Shown here: positions 33,433 to 41,153 of the stretch, one piece after another
Numbering within the stretch: position 1 is the stretch's first letter
Layout of the letters: each line of letters opens with the position of its first letter
Origin: CAYUWM01 sp964448395
GTDB taxonomy: Bacteria; Chloroflexota; Dehalococcoidia; E44-bin15
Direction of reading: 5' to 3'
NCBI GenBank assembly: GCA_964448395.1
Contig: CAYUWM010000005.1
Location: forward strand, 1-44,215
Length of the DNA: 44,215 nucleotides
Translations under genes and position numbers: made by a program
The notes under the pieces: generated by a model
What the model saw: only the letters and a program-made list of their open reading frames with translations
What the model was told of the DNA's origin: nothing
The model's database searches: none

Positions 33433-33573
33433 TCAACCCTGTTGCTGCTTATCGAGGTTCTCTTTGAGCAACTCGATGTCACGTAAAAGCTTTCTCTGCC
33501 TGAGGTAAAGGACGAACACGTATCCAAAGACAACCGCCCAGATTACCGTATACGCTGCGAACAGGTAGCCCAT
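33433..33573 (-). CDS. ccmD: CcmD-like haem exporter small subunit
   Basis: A 46-aa protein at the end of the ccm operon, starting MGYLFAAYTVIWAVVFGYVF. One membrane helix is followed by a basic LRQRK stop and a charged helix, as in CcmD, which helps release holo-CcmE from the CcmABC complex. The ATG at 33573 has a strong AGGAGG site 3-5 nt upstream. Starts 11 nt after ccmC. Short and of low conservation, but size, topology and position all fit. Confidence 0.82.
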   Translation of the reverse strand: MGYLFAAYTVIWAVVFGYVFVLYLRQRKLLRDIELLKENLDKQQQG

Positions 33574-33583
33574 ATTCCTCCTC

Positions 33584-34261
33584 CTAACTCGAATCCTTCA
33601 GCTGTCTGACCATGTCCTCCAGCTTCTTCAGCGAAACACTGCGGATGGCCAAGATAATATACAGAACGGTGAAGGCCGCGATGCTGACTAGCAAGGTTAG
33701 AAGCATAGGCGGCGCCAGCCCCCCCTCGAAAACCACCGGCCCGGGATGCTGCGTCCTCCATAGTTGTATTGCCAGGAACACTACGGGCACATCAATGAAG
33801 CCCACGATCCCCAGCACCGCGGCAAACCTTGCCCCCTTGGCCTCTTCGGTAGCATACCTGCGCACCAGCATATAAGCGATGTAAATCAACCATAGAACGA
33901 GGGTCGCCGTTAATCTGGCGTCCCAGGTCCACCACACCCCCCAAACCGCCTTGGCCCATATCGGCCCGGTAACTAACACCAGGGTGGTAAATACGACCCC
34001 GACCTCAGATGAAGAGCGGGCAATAACATCCCATTTAACGTCGCGCTTCCAGAGGTACAAGATGCTGCAGACGAAAACCACGAAAAACGCCATGAAAGCG
34101 ACCCACGCCAGGGGCACGTGAAAGTAGAATATCCGCTGCACATCACCCATGGTTTTCTCGGTAGGCACATACATGAATACCAGATAGAGGGCGGCTATCA
34201 TCAAGGCGAATCCGAGACCGAGCAGGGCATTGTTCCACAGAGCGCTCTTACCCCTGAACAA
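33584..34261 (-). CDS. ccmC: CcmC, haem-handling protein of cytochrome c maturation
   Basis: A 225-aa protein with six membrane helices. The WWD signature is GVWWTWDARLT (about 108-118), and periplasmic haem-ligand histidines are expected at FHVPLAW (His48) and in the loop after WRTQHPG. CcmC loads haem onto CcmE. The start is TTG 34261, supported by AGAGGAG 9 nt upstream, as no ATG or GTG fits. Confidence 0.93.
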   Translation of the reverse strand: MFRGKSALWNNALLGLGFALMIAALYLVFMYVPTEKTMGDVQRIFYFHVPLAWVAFMAFFVVFVCSILYLWKRDVKWDVIARSSSEVGVVFTTLVLVTGPIWAKAVWGVWWTWDARLTATLVLWLIYIAYMLVRRYATEEAKGARFAAVLGIVGFIDVPVVFLAIQLWRTQHPGPVVFEGGLAPPMLLTLLVSIAAFTVLYIILAIRSVSLKKLEDMVRQLKDSS

Positions 34262-34303
34262 CGAATGCCACTCCTCTATTGGTTTGCAATAGTTTCATAT
34301 CGG

Positions 34304-34978
34304 CTATTCCTCGATGACAAACTCGAATACCAGTGTCGATATTACCAGAAAAATGACGTCGAAGGCTATCATTATCTGGAGCCATGTTGACATGTCGCTC
34401 CAGGATTTGCCCTGCAGCACCAGCCCGGTAGCCTCCACCGCGGCGATGATTATGGGAACAACAATAGGTAAAAACAGAATGGGCAGCAATATATCCCTGG
34501 CCTTAGTGCCCGCCGACAGCGCAGAGAAAAGCGAGCCGACAGAAGAGAAGCCAAACGATGCCAGCACGATTATGAGGACAAGCCCGGGCATAAATATGGG
34601 CAGATTGAACAGGGCGAGGAATATCGGTGTGAGGATAATGGCGACCATCAGCATGAAGGTGAAACTGCTTGCCAGCTTTCCCCAATAGATGACGTGCCGT
34701 TCGACAGGGCACAGCATCAACCCCTCGATGCACGAGTTCTCCCTCTCCGGGTCAAAGGTGCGGTTGAGGCCCAGCACCCCGGCGAAGACCAGGGCTACCC
34801 ACAGCATCCCGGGGGCAATCGACACCCTTATACCTGTTCCGGGTTCGAAAGCGAAGTTGAAAATCACCAGCACCAGCAGGCCGAAGACGAGCACGGAGGT
34901 GATGACCTCCTTGGTTCGGAGCCCGGAGAGCATATCCTTCCAGAAGATAGCGAAGACGCTGGTGAATGTTTCCTTCAT
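34304..34978 (-). CDS. ccmB: CcmB, haem exporter membrane subunit
   Basis: A 224-aa ABC-type membrane subunit with six helices, partner of CcmA. GLNRTFDPERENSCIEGLML (about 67-86) is the conserved CcmB loop. ATG 34978 starts 4 nt after the ccmA stop. The open frame further upstream overlaps ccmA and lacks family character. Confidence 0.92.
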   Translation of the reverse strand: MKETFTSVFAIFWKDMLSGLRTKEVITSVLVFGLLVLVIFNFAFEPGTGIRVSIAPGMLWVALVFAGVLGLNRTFDPERENSCIEGLMLCPVERHVIYWGKLASSFTFMLMVAIILTPIFLALFNLPIFMPGLVLIIVLASFGFSSVGSLFSALSAGTKARDILLPILFLPIVVPIIIAAVEATGLVLQGKSWSDMSTWLQIMIAFDVIFLVISTLVFEFVIEE

Positions 34979-34982
34979 GCGT

Positions 34983-35711
34983 TCAACTCGTAAACTGGCT
35001 GTAGATCTCCTGCAAACTGGCTCCTTCAATCTCTTGTTTAGGCGCACGATAAACTATACTGCCTCGGTGCAGGATAGCCACCTGGTCTGCGAACTCGAGA
35101 CCCCGCTCCAGGTTGTGGGTGGTCATCACCATGGTGCGCTCGCCGGAATTCAGAACGTCCAGTATCTGCCTCATCATCAGGGTCGCCTGTGGGTCCAGTC
35201 CCGTCTCCGGCTCATCCAGGAGCATGATCGGTGGATTGTGGAGTACCGCCCTGGCGATGGACACCCTTTTCTGCATACCGTGGGACAGCGTTCCCACCCG
35301 GTCATGAAGGCGGGATTCAAGCTGCACCTGCGAGACCACCTCTTTTATCCGGTGCTCCAGATTCGGGACCCGGTACATCTTGCCGTAGAATCTGAGGTTC
35401 TCGCTTACGGTGAGGTCGTTATAGAGGTAGGTGGAATGGGTGACCACTCCCAATCTGCGCCGGACCTGAAATGCTTGGCTGCGGATATCCATACCGTCCA
35501 CCAGTGCGCTGCCGGCGGAGGGCTTTGACAGGGTAGCGAGCAGCTTTATCAGTGTGGTTTTTCCCGCCCCGTTGGGGCCGAATATAGTGAGGCACTCGCC
35601 GTGCCCGACGCTGAGATCGACCCCCGCCAGAGCGCGGCGGCTGCCGAAGGACTTGGTAAGCCCCTGTGTCTCTATTGCATGAGGGGTGGATGTATGTACA
35701 CTTTCATTCAT
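34983..35711 (-). CDS. ccmA: CcmA, ABC ATPase of cytochrome c maturation
   Basis: A 242-aa ATPase that drives release of holo-CcmE from CcmCD. Walker A FGPNGAGKTT (about 44-53), signature LSHGMQKR, Walker B IMLLDEPETGLD, H-loop TTHN. Overlaps the ccmF stop by 8 nt (ATGAATGA), so translation is coupled. Confidence 0.93.
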   Translation of the reverse strand: MNESVHTSTPHAIETQGLTKSFGSRRALAGVDLSVGHGECLTIFGPNGAGKTTLIKLLATLSKPSAGSALVDGMDIRSQAFQVRRRLGVVTHSTYLYNDLTVSENLRFYGKMYRVPNLEHRIKEVVSQVQLESRLHDRVGTLSHGMQKRVSIARAVLHNPPIMLLDEPETGLDPQATLMMRQILDVLNSGERTMVMTTHNLERGLEFADQVAILHRGSIVYRAPKQEIEGASLQEIYSQFTS

Positions 35712-37677
35712 CGCCCTTGGCCTCGTCGGCAGACTGCCTTCTCCGCTCCGGCCAGAAGGCTATTGCCCCTCCAAGAAGTATGAAAGCTCCCCCGACCCAC
35801 ATCCAGACCACCAGGGGGTTAACCTTGGCCCTGAAGGTAGCGGATTCATCGCTTGAATCGAAACTGGTCCACACCATCGAGACGAACAGGTCCTCCGCCG
35901 CAGTGATCCTGACGGCTACTTCGGCGAAGGTTTCCATCCGGTAAAACCAGTAATTGAGCTGCGGACGGACAACGGCGATCAACCTGTCGCCCCTGGTTAC
36001 GGATATGGCGGCGGTGGAACTCAGCTTCACTTCGTCCTGCTCCGTGGTAAGGGCATCATAGGTCAACTGGTACCCTCCGATGGTCATCGAATCGCCGATA
36101 CCGAGGGTCGCCGTTTCCTCTACGTCATAAATAGTGGAACCGATAACCCCGAGGGTGATGAGGATGATGCCGATGTGCACAATGAAGCCGCCGTAGCGAG
36201 GTCGGTTACTCCATATAAGCAGTAAGAATGTTAAAAGGTAGTTCTTACCTCCGGTGCTATGCCTCGTACTGGTCCTGCGAAACAACTCGAGCGTTATCGT
36301 TAACAAGGGAAAACCGCATACCAGCACCGCCACTGCGTACCAGTTCCCGACACCGGAGATCAACACGGCTATGGCGGCAACGGCTGCAGGCACCAATGTG
36401 AAGAGCAGGCTCCTCTTTAAGGCGCTCCACGCCGTCTTGCGCCATCCCAGCGCGGAGCAGATCCCTATGAATAGCACCAACACCAGCATGACGGGCCCGC
36501 AAGCCCAGTCGAAGAAGCTGCGGTTCAGGGCTACCTTGCCCCCTCCCAATCCCTCGCGTATCTGGGGAAACACAACGCCGATAATGATCACGAATACCAG
36601 GGCCACAAAGATAATATTGGTAACAAGGAAAGCACCCTCTGTGGATATCAGGGAGGACGGTTTCTCCCCCTTCTCGAAACCGCGGCGGCGGAAGTAGAGC
36701 AGACACAGCGAGCCGGCCAGGGTTATTATCATGGCGGCCAGGATGTAGGGAGGGTAGCTCGAGGAGAGGAAGCCGTGGAGCGGGGACTCTATCCCGCCAT
36801 GGGTGATGAACGGGCTGAGGAGGGTGAAGACGAAGGTGAATATGATAAGGGCGAAGCTCCAGGTATATAGGTAATTCCGCTTCCTGCCTATCGCGATCGT
36901 ATGTACGAAAGCGGTGCCCAGCAGCCAGGGCATGAGGCCGGCGTTCTCCACCGGGTCCCAGGCCCAGATACCCCCCCAACCCAGCTCGTTGTACGACCAC
37001 CACATGCCCAGCAGGTTGCCTATGCCCAGCGTGCACCAGGCGAATAGCGTCCAGCGCCTGATGCCCCCGATCCACTCCTTCGCCGGTCTGCGGGCTATCA
37101 ATGCTGCCATAACGTAAGCGAAGACGATGGCGAATCCGGCAAAGCCGATGTACAGCAGGGGGGGGTGCAGCAGCATGCCGAAGTTCTGCAGCAGGGGGTT
37201 CAATCCGAACCCCTCTAACGGAGGGATAGGATTCTTCTGGAACACATTGGCTACCAGCGTTACAAGTGCCAGGAAAAACGCCTCCACTACCGCTAATATC
37301 GAGATAGCATGGTGCATTAGCGACTTGTCGTTGTTTCTTTTCTGCAACACCAGCACGGCGGCAAACAACGAGAGCAACCATCCCCAGAAGAACACGGAGC
37401 CGGCCTTATCGGCATACATAGCGGTGAATGAGTAGGCCGCTGAGATGTCAGTGCTGGCGTTTTCCGAGACTATCTTGAGGCTGAAATCCTTGGTAACAAA
37501 CGCGTAAACCATAGCTGCCATAGCTATGGTGTATAACACGGCAGTCGCCAGCACCCCTATTCGGGCGCCAGTGGCAAACCGCCCGGACCCTCTACGAGCA
37601 CTTACTACCGAGGCTATTGCACAGTATACAGCTGCTGCGAAGGCCAGTATGAGGGCAACGTGTCCAAGGTCTATCAT
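35704..37677 (-). CDS. ccmF: CcmF, cytochrome c haem lyase subunit
   Basis: A 657-aa membrane protein with about 14-15 helices. The WWD domain is MWWSYNELGWGGIWAWD followed by PVENAGLMPW (about 226-252), and HPPLLYIG (about 173) is conserved. CcmF accepts haem from CcmE and ligates it to CxxCH motifs of exported apocytochromes. Starts 8 nt after ccmE. No CcmH, CcmI or CcmG is present in the window. Confidence 0.95.
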   Translation of the reverse strand: MIDLGHVALILAFAAAVYCAIASVVSARRGSGRFATGARIGVLATAVLYTIAMAAMVYAFVTKDFSLKIVSENASTDISAAYSFTAMYADKAGSVFFWGWLLSLFAAVLVLQKRNNDKSLMHHAISILAVVEAFFLALVTLVANVFQKNPIPPLEGFGLNPLLQNFGMLLHPPLLYIGFAGFAIVFAYVMAALIARRPAKEWIGGIRRWTLFAWCTLGIGNLLGMWWSYNELGWGGIWAWDPVENAGLMPWLLGTAFVHTIAIGRKRNYLYTWSFALIIFTFVFTLLSPFITHGGIESPLHGFLSSSYPPYILAAMIITLAGSLCLLYFRRRGFEKGEKPSSLISTEGAFLVTNIIFVALVFVIIIGVVFPQIREGLGGGKVALNRSFFDWACGPVMLVLVLFIGICSALGWRKTAWSALKRSLLFTLVPAAVAAIAVLISGVGNWYAVAVLVCGFPLLTITLELFRRTSTRHSTGGKNYLLTFLLLIWSNRPRYGGFIVHIGIILITLGVIGSTIYDVEETATLGIGDSMTIGGYQLTYDALTTEQDEVKLSSTAAISVTRGDRLIAVVRPQLNYWFYRMETFAEVAVRITAAEDLFVSMVWTSFDSSDESATFRAKVNPLVVWMWVGGAFILLGGAIAFWPERRRQSADEAKGDE

Positions 37678-37685
37678 CTAAACGA

Positions 37686-38087
37686 TCATTCTTCGGGTTC
37701 GTACTTGGACGGACACTTCATCAAGATCGCGCTCGCCCTAAATACTTCATCGGGATGATATCTCCCCTCCACCAAGACGTCGGCACCCGAGGTGAAGCCG
37801 TCAGGAATAGCACCATTGTAGATTACCGGCAGCGTGGCATTACCTTCGATGACATCGAATTCGAGCTCGAGCTCTTCGGCGTTCCATTCGATGGAGCCGC
37901 TGGCAATCCTGCCGGTCACCCTGATATCGGTGTCGTAAGCCCCGTATCCCCCGTTCAGCAGTTCGCCGACCGTGACATAATACATCACCGAGCTGCCCAG
38001 GCTCATGTAGAGCAGGTACCCCACTACCGCCACCAGTATGATGCCGCCGATGAGATACCTTTTCTTGATCCCCCGTATGTCTTTCAT
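37686..38087 (-). CDS. ccmE: CcmE haem chaperone, CxxxY type
   Basis: A 133-aa haem chaperone. One N-terminal membrane helix (about 11-28, with basic GIKKRYLIGG in front) is followed by an OB-fold beta-barrel. The haem site is CPSKY (Cys125, Tyr129) where classical CcmE has HxxxY. This CxxxY form was described for archaea and some sulfate reducers and goes with a reduced System I lacking CcmH. It heads the ccmEFABCD operon. No signal-peptide cleavage is expected. Confidence 0.93.
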   Translation of the reverse strand: MKDIRGIKKRYLIGGIILVAVVGYLLYMSLGSSVMYYVTVGELLNGGYGAYDTDIRVTGRIASGSIEWNAEELELEFDVIEGNATLPVIYNGAIPDGFTSGADVLVEGRYHPDEVFRASAILMKCPSKYEPEE

Positions 38088-38205
38088 TACATATTCATTC
38101 TAGCAGTGTCAGGTTATCGACGCCAATCGACGGGCGCCAGTCGATGGTGAACGTTGAATAGCGGCATGCTTGTAACCGCAAATACAATTTGGATAGCGCA
38201 CGGGA

Positions 38206-38511
38206 TCAAGGAGTATCATCGGGGATATCGTGGCCACCAGACCGCACCCGCCCCCATACGCATACCGCCCGCGTCAGGGCGTCGATGTCGGCCGGCTCCT
38301 GTCCGTCACCTCTGCCGAGGTTAAGCTTCATGCAGTTGCGTATCACCAGTGTGCCGACGCCCTCGATAGCAGACCTGACAGCTGCCAGTTGTGTGATGAT
38401 GCTCTCGCAGTCGCGGCCATCGTCAATCATCTTCTGGATACCGCGCACCTGCCCCTCTATCCGCCTCAGCCGCCGTATCATCAATTCCTGCGATACTGTC
38501 TGTTTAGTCAT
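38206..38511 (-). CDS. CsoR/FrmR-family (DUF156) repressor with unusual cysteines
   Basis: A 101-aa all-helical repressor. RLRRIEGQVRGIQKMIDDGR (about 14-33) is the family signature. The first ligand Cys35 is present. The second Cys is at 60, in VIRNCMKLN, which aligns with the His ligand of CsoR/FrmR rather than with the usual second Cys four residues later (Asn64 here). It therefore fits neither copper CsoR (C-H-C), formaldehyde FrmR (C-H) nor persulfide CstR (C-C spaced 29). The rhodanese neighbour suggests a sulfur or thiol-reactive signal (inference). GGAG is 8 nt before ATG 38511. The ccm operon follows 118 nt downstream and could be partly co-transcribed. Confidence 0.9.
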   Translation of the reverse strand: MTKQTVSQELMIRRLRRIEGQVRGIQKMIDDGRDCESIITQLAAVRSAIEGVGTLVIRNCMKLNLGRGDGQEPADIDALTRAVCVWGRVRSGGHDIPDDTP

Positions 38512-38552
38512 AGTGATCTCCTGACAATTGCGTCTTGAATCCTTGACGTGCC

Positions 38553-38573
38553 ATACCCCTATAGGGTATTATA
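38553..38573 (-). promoter_or_regulatory. Promoter -10 and operator of the CsoR-like gene
   Basis: ATACCCCTATAGGGTAT (38553-38569) is an imperfect inverted repeat of the GC-tract type bound by CsoR-family repressors. It overlaps TATAAT (38568-38573, minus strand). A -35 at 17-nt spacing would be GATACT, weak. Fits autorepression. Confidence 0.7.
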
Positions 38574-38616
38574 GCTTGCGGGTAAACCCTAGTATCATTC
38601 TACCATAAAACGGGTC

Positions 38617-38646
38617 TTGACACGGTTTTACCCCCTAGGGTATCAT
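38617..38646 (+). promoter_or_regulatory. Promoter with internal operator for the rhodanese lipoprotein
   Basis: TTGACA (38617-38622), 18-nt spacer, TATCAT (38641-38646). The palindrome TACCCCCTAGGGTA (38629-38642) lies between -35 and -10. It shares the TACCC/GGGTA half-sites with the operator at 38553-38569, indicating one regulator for both promoters. Confidence 0.72.
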
Positions 38647-38719
38647 GGTGCATGGTTATCTGGTTAAATCGCTGTTAAGTTTCTAGCAGAGCTAGAAAAC
38701 AAAAAAAGGAGGACTGTAG

Positions 38720-39721
38720 ATGCGAGGAACATCATGGGCGAGAGCAGCCAAGTTGTTGGGTATAGCACTCGTTCTGCTTGCCCTGCCGGTGCTGGGCGCC
38801 TGCGGGGGCGGAGAAGGTGCTAAGCCCACAGCTACGCCTGCGCCACAGGTTAACGAGTTCGACGTGGTTCAAGATGCGGTCGCCGATTACCTGGCTGACA
38901 TGGTTGCTAAGAAGAACGGTACCAATCTAGCGGCCGCCGATCTGTATGCCCTGCTAAACGATGGAGATGACAGCAATGACCCGTACATCGTTAGTCTGCG
39001 TAGCGCTGCCGATTACGCCAAGGGGCACATCCCCGGTGCGGTCAATATCGCCTTCGGCGAGCTGACCACTCTTCCCAAGAGTGAAGATATCCTGGCATAT
39101 TGCTACACCGGTCAGACCGCTTCCATGGCGACGGCCATTCTGGGCACCCTGGGTTACGATGTCCAGAACCTGCTGCACGGCATGAGCTCGTGGACCACTG
39201 ACGCCAACATTTACGTGTCACGGTTCGACGCTGCCACTGCCCAGAGCGATTACGATGTCGAGACCACGGCCAATGACGCCACGGGAACTTACGACTATCC
39301 CGATATAGACAACACCGCTGCCAGCGGCGATGCCGCGATACTGGAGGCGGCGGCGAAATCGGTTAGTCCCAAGTACATCACCAACAGCGAGCTCTACGGC
39401 TTCATCAATGACGGGGACGATGACACCACCCCGTTCATAATCGACCTCCGCGCCAGCGCAGACTATGATGCGGGGCACGTCCCGGGGGCGGTCAACATGG
39501 GGATAGGCAGCCTGGCCGATAACCTGGACAAGCTCCCCACCGATAAGACAATCGTAGCGTATTGTTACACCGGCCATACGGCGGGCCAGGCGACGGCGGT
39601 GCTCAACATGCTGGGTTACGATGCCAAGAGCCTCAAGTTCGGATTCTGCTCCTGGAGCAGCACCGCGACCAAGTGCTTCGACGCATCAACTGTAACCGGT
39701 TATCCAACGGCAACCGACTAG
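38720..39721 (+). CDS. Tandem rhodanese-domain lipoprotein
   Basis: A 333-aa exported protein. A hydrophobic signal ends in the lipobox LGAC (Cys28), so it should be lipid-anchored outside the membrane. Two rhodanese domains follow (about 65-170 and 213-325), each with the active loop CYTGxTA: Cys128 and Cys282. Both carry the substrate-binding GHxPGAVN motif. The first domain has SLR where the usual DLR occurs, while the second keeps DLR. Two extra Cys lie near the C-terminus. Rhodaneses carry sulfur as a cysteine persulfide. A strong AAAGGAGG site precedes the ATG. Control by the divergent CsoR-like repressor is likely from the shared operators. Confidence 0.92.
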   Translation: MRGTSWARAAKLLGIALVLLALPVLGACGGGEGAKPTATPAPQVNEFDVVQDAVADYLADMVAKKNGTNLAAADLYALLNDGDDSNDPYIVSLRSAADYAKGHIPGAVNIAFGELTTLPKSEDILAYCYTGQTASMATAILGTLGYDVQNLLHGMSSWTTDANIYVSRFDAATAQSDYDVETTANDATGTYDYPDIDNTAASGDAAILEAAAKSVSPKYITNSELYGFINDGDDDTTPFIIDLRASADYDAGHVPGAVNMGIGSLADNLDKLPTDKTIVAYCYTGHTAGQATAVLNMLGYDAKSLKFGFCSWSSTATKCFDASTVTGYPTATD

Positions 39722-39747
39722 GTAGAGAGTTACAGATTAGAAGAAAT

Positions 39748-39780
39748 CCGGTGCAAGGGCCAGATTGGCTCTTGCACCGG
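39748..39780 (+). terminator. Long hairpin after the rhodanese gene
   Basis: CCGGTGCAAG (39748-39757) pairs perfectly with CTTGCACCGG (39771-39780), with inner CCA/TGG pairing around GATT. No proper T-tract follows, so it may be a weak terminator or a 3'-end stabiliser that lets some transcription run into the cytochrome gene. Confidence 0.55.
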
Positions 39781-39820
39781 TGAAATGTAAGTTTATTCAT
39801 ATGGCTAGATTGAGGCAAGT

Positions 39821-41143
39821 GTGAAACGGTTAGTTATTCCAGTCGCCATATTGATTTTCGTAGCCGTAATAGTTGTAGTGGCCATCTTCTGTAGCGAAGA
39901 CATAGCTACCTCGGCCCCCGGCGAGACGGTGACCAGCTCCTGTGTAGACTGCCACAGCGATATAGAGCTTCTGGAGCAGGTGGCCGATGTGGTTGAGGAA
40001 GAGGAGGAGCCAGCCGAATCCGAAGGCGAAGGCTGAGGTGGCGCTGTGCCTCCGTTGGAGGCATGGGAAAAGGTCTTCTTGGAGGATGCCGACTTCATGG
40101 AGGGCGTCCACGGCAAGGTCGGCTGCATCGTCTGCCACGGCGGGGATAGCAGTGCTGACGAAAAGGATGGCGCCCACGCCGAGATGGTAGTCGATCCTTC
40201 GGCGGGGAATTGCGATACCTGCCACAGCGATATTGCCCATGCGAACGATAAAAATCTCCATAGCACCATCAACGGGTTCTATACTCATCTCGCAGCGCGG
40301 GGATGCGATTGTGAGGAATGCGGTTGTGCGGGTGATGAGCGGCTACTTACCGCTATAAACAATCATTGCTCTGCGTGTCATACCTCGTGCGGCCAGTGCC
40401 ACGTGAGCCGTCCCGACTCGGCGGGCGGTGGGTTCGTCTCGGCGCACGATTTCAAAGAGAGGCCATCCACGGTAGAGAGCTGCACCGCATGTCACGGCTC
40501 CCGGGTCGATGCCGAATACTTCGGCCGGAACGAGGGGGTACCGGGTGACGTTCACCAGACTACCTCGGAGGGCATGTCGTGCATGAAGTGCCATGGCAAT
40601 GAGACCCACGGCTCCGGCGAGCTGGTCTCTGACAGGTACAGCAACCCTGATCTGGTACGGTGTACCGACTGCCATCAGGATGTCTTGGCCGACAGCAACC
40701 CCCAGCACCAGCAGCATATCGACGACCTTTCCTGCCAGGTATGCCACTCCGTGGAGTACAAGAACTGCTACAGTTGTCATGTCGACCAGAGCGATAAAGG
40801 GGATTGCATATTCTCCACCGAGCCGTCACAGATGGATTTCAAGATAGGTCTTAATCCGCTCAACAACTCCGAGAGGGCCTACAAATATGTAGTAGTGCGG
40901 CACGTACCGGTGGTCCCCGACATATTCGCCTTCTATGGGGAGAACCTGATGCCCGGTTACGATAACGTCTCCACCTGGAAGTACGCCACGCCGCACAACA
41001 TCCAGCTATCTACCCCCCAGAACGAGAACTGCAACGCGTGTCACGGGCATCCGGAGCTGTTCCTGACCGCGGAAGATGTGCGCCCGGAGGAGCTGGAGGC
41101 TAACCGGGATGTAATAGTGCCTTACAATCAAATACCGAAGTAA
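39821..41143 (+). CDS. 11-haem cytochrome c with in-frame TGA (putative selenocysteine)
   Basis: Read through the TGA at 40034-40036 this is a 440-residue protein. It has an N-terminal membrane anchor (about 3-23) and haem motif CVDCH (41-45), then an acidic linker ending ESEGEG, the TGA at residue 72, and GGAVPPLEAWEKV. Ten more CxxCH motifs follow at about 102, 131, 183, 190, 221, 254, 281, 305, 316 and 404, with a CDCEECGC cluster (about 163-170). The part after TGA keeps frame and has ten haem sites but no signal peptide of its own, so it needs the first part for export. A SECIS-like hairpin follows the TGA. I read residue 72 as selenocysteine. Alternatives are a nonsense mutation, a base error, or restart at GTG 40046. 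Start GTG 39821. It precedes iron-sulfur and cytochrome b genes. Confidence 0.75.
40034..40064 (+). promoter_or_regulatory. Candidate Sec UGA and SECIS hairpin in the multihaem cytochrome
   Basis: TGA at 40034-40036. UGCCUCC (40047-40053) pairs perfectly with GGAGGCA (40057-40063), extendable by G-U pairs on the outside; the loop is GUU (40054-40056). The loop starts 17 nt after the UGA and begins with G. This matches the bacterial SECIS pattern and the 7-bp/3-nt geometry of the fdhA hairpin in this window. Confidence 0.6.
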
Positions 41144-41153
41144 TCGAGATACT

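Noticed and set aside
36257..37381. Minus-strand frame of 374 codons overlapping ccmF
   Set aside because: Out-of-frame reading of ccmF with Arg/Gly/Pro-rich composition; ccmF itself is complete.
38100..38160. Repeated TCGACGCC/GGCGCCAGTCGA-like words upstream of ccmE
   Set aside because: Too irregular to call an operator or a tandem repeat, and not matched elsewhere in the window.
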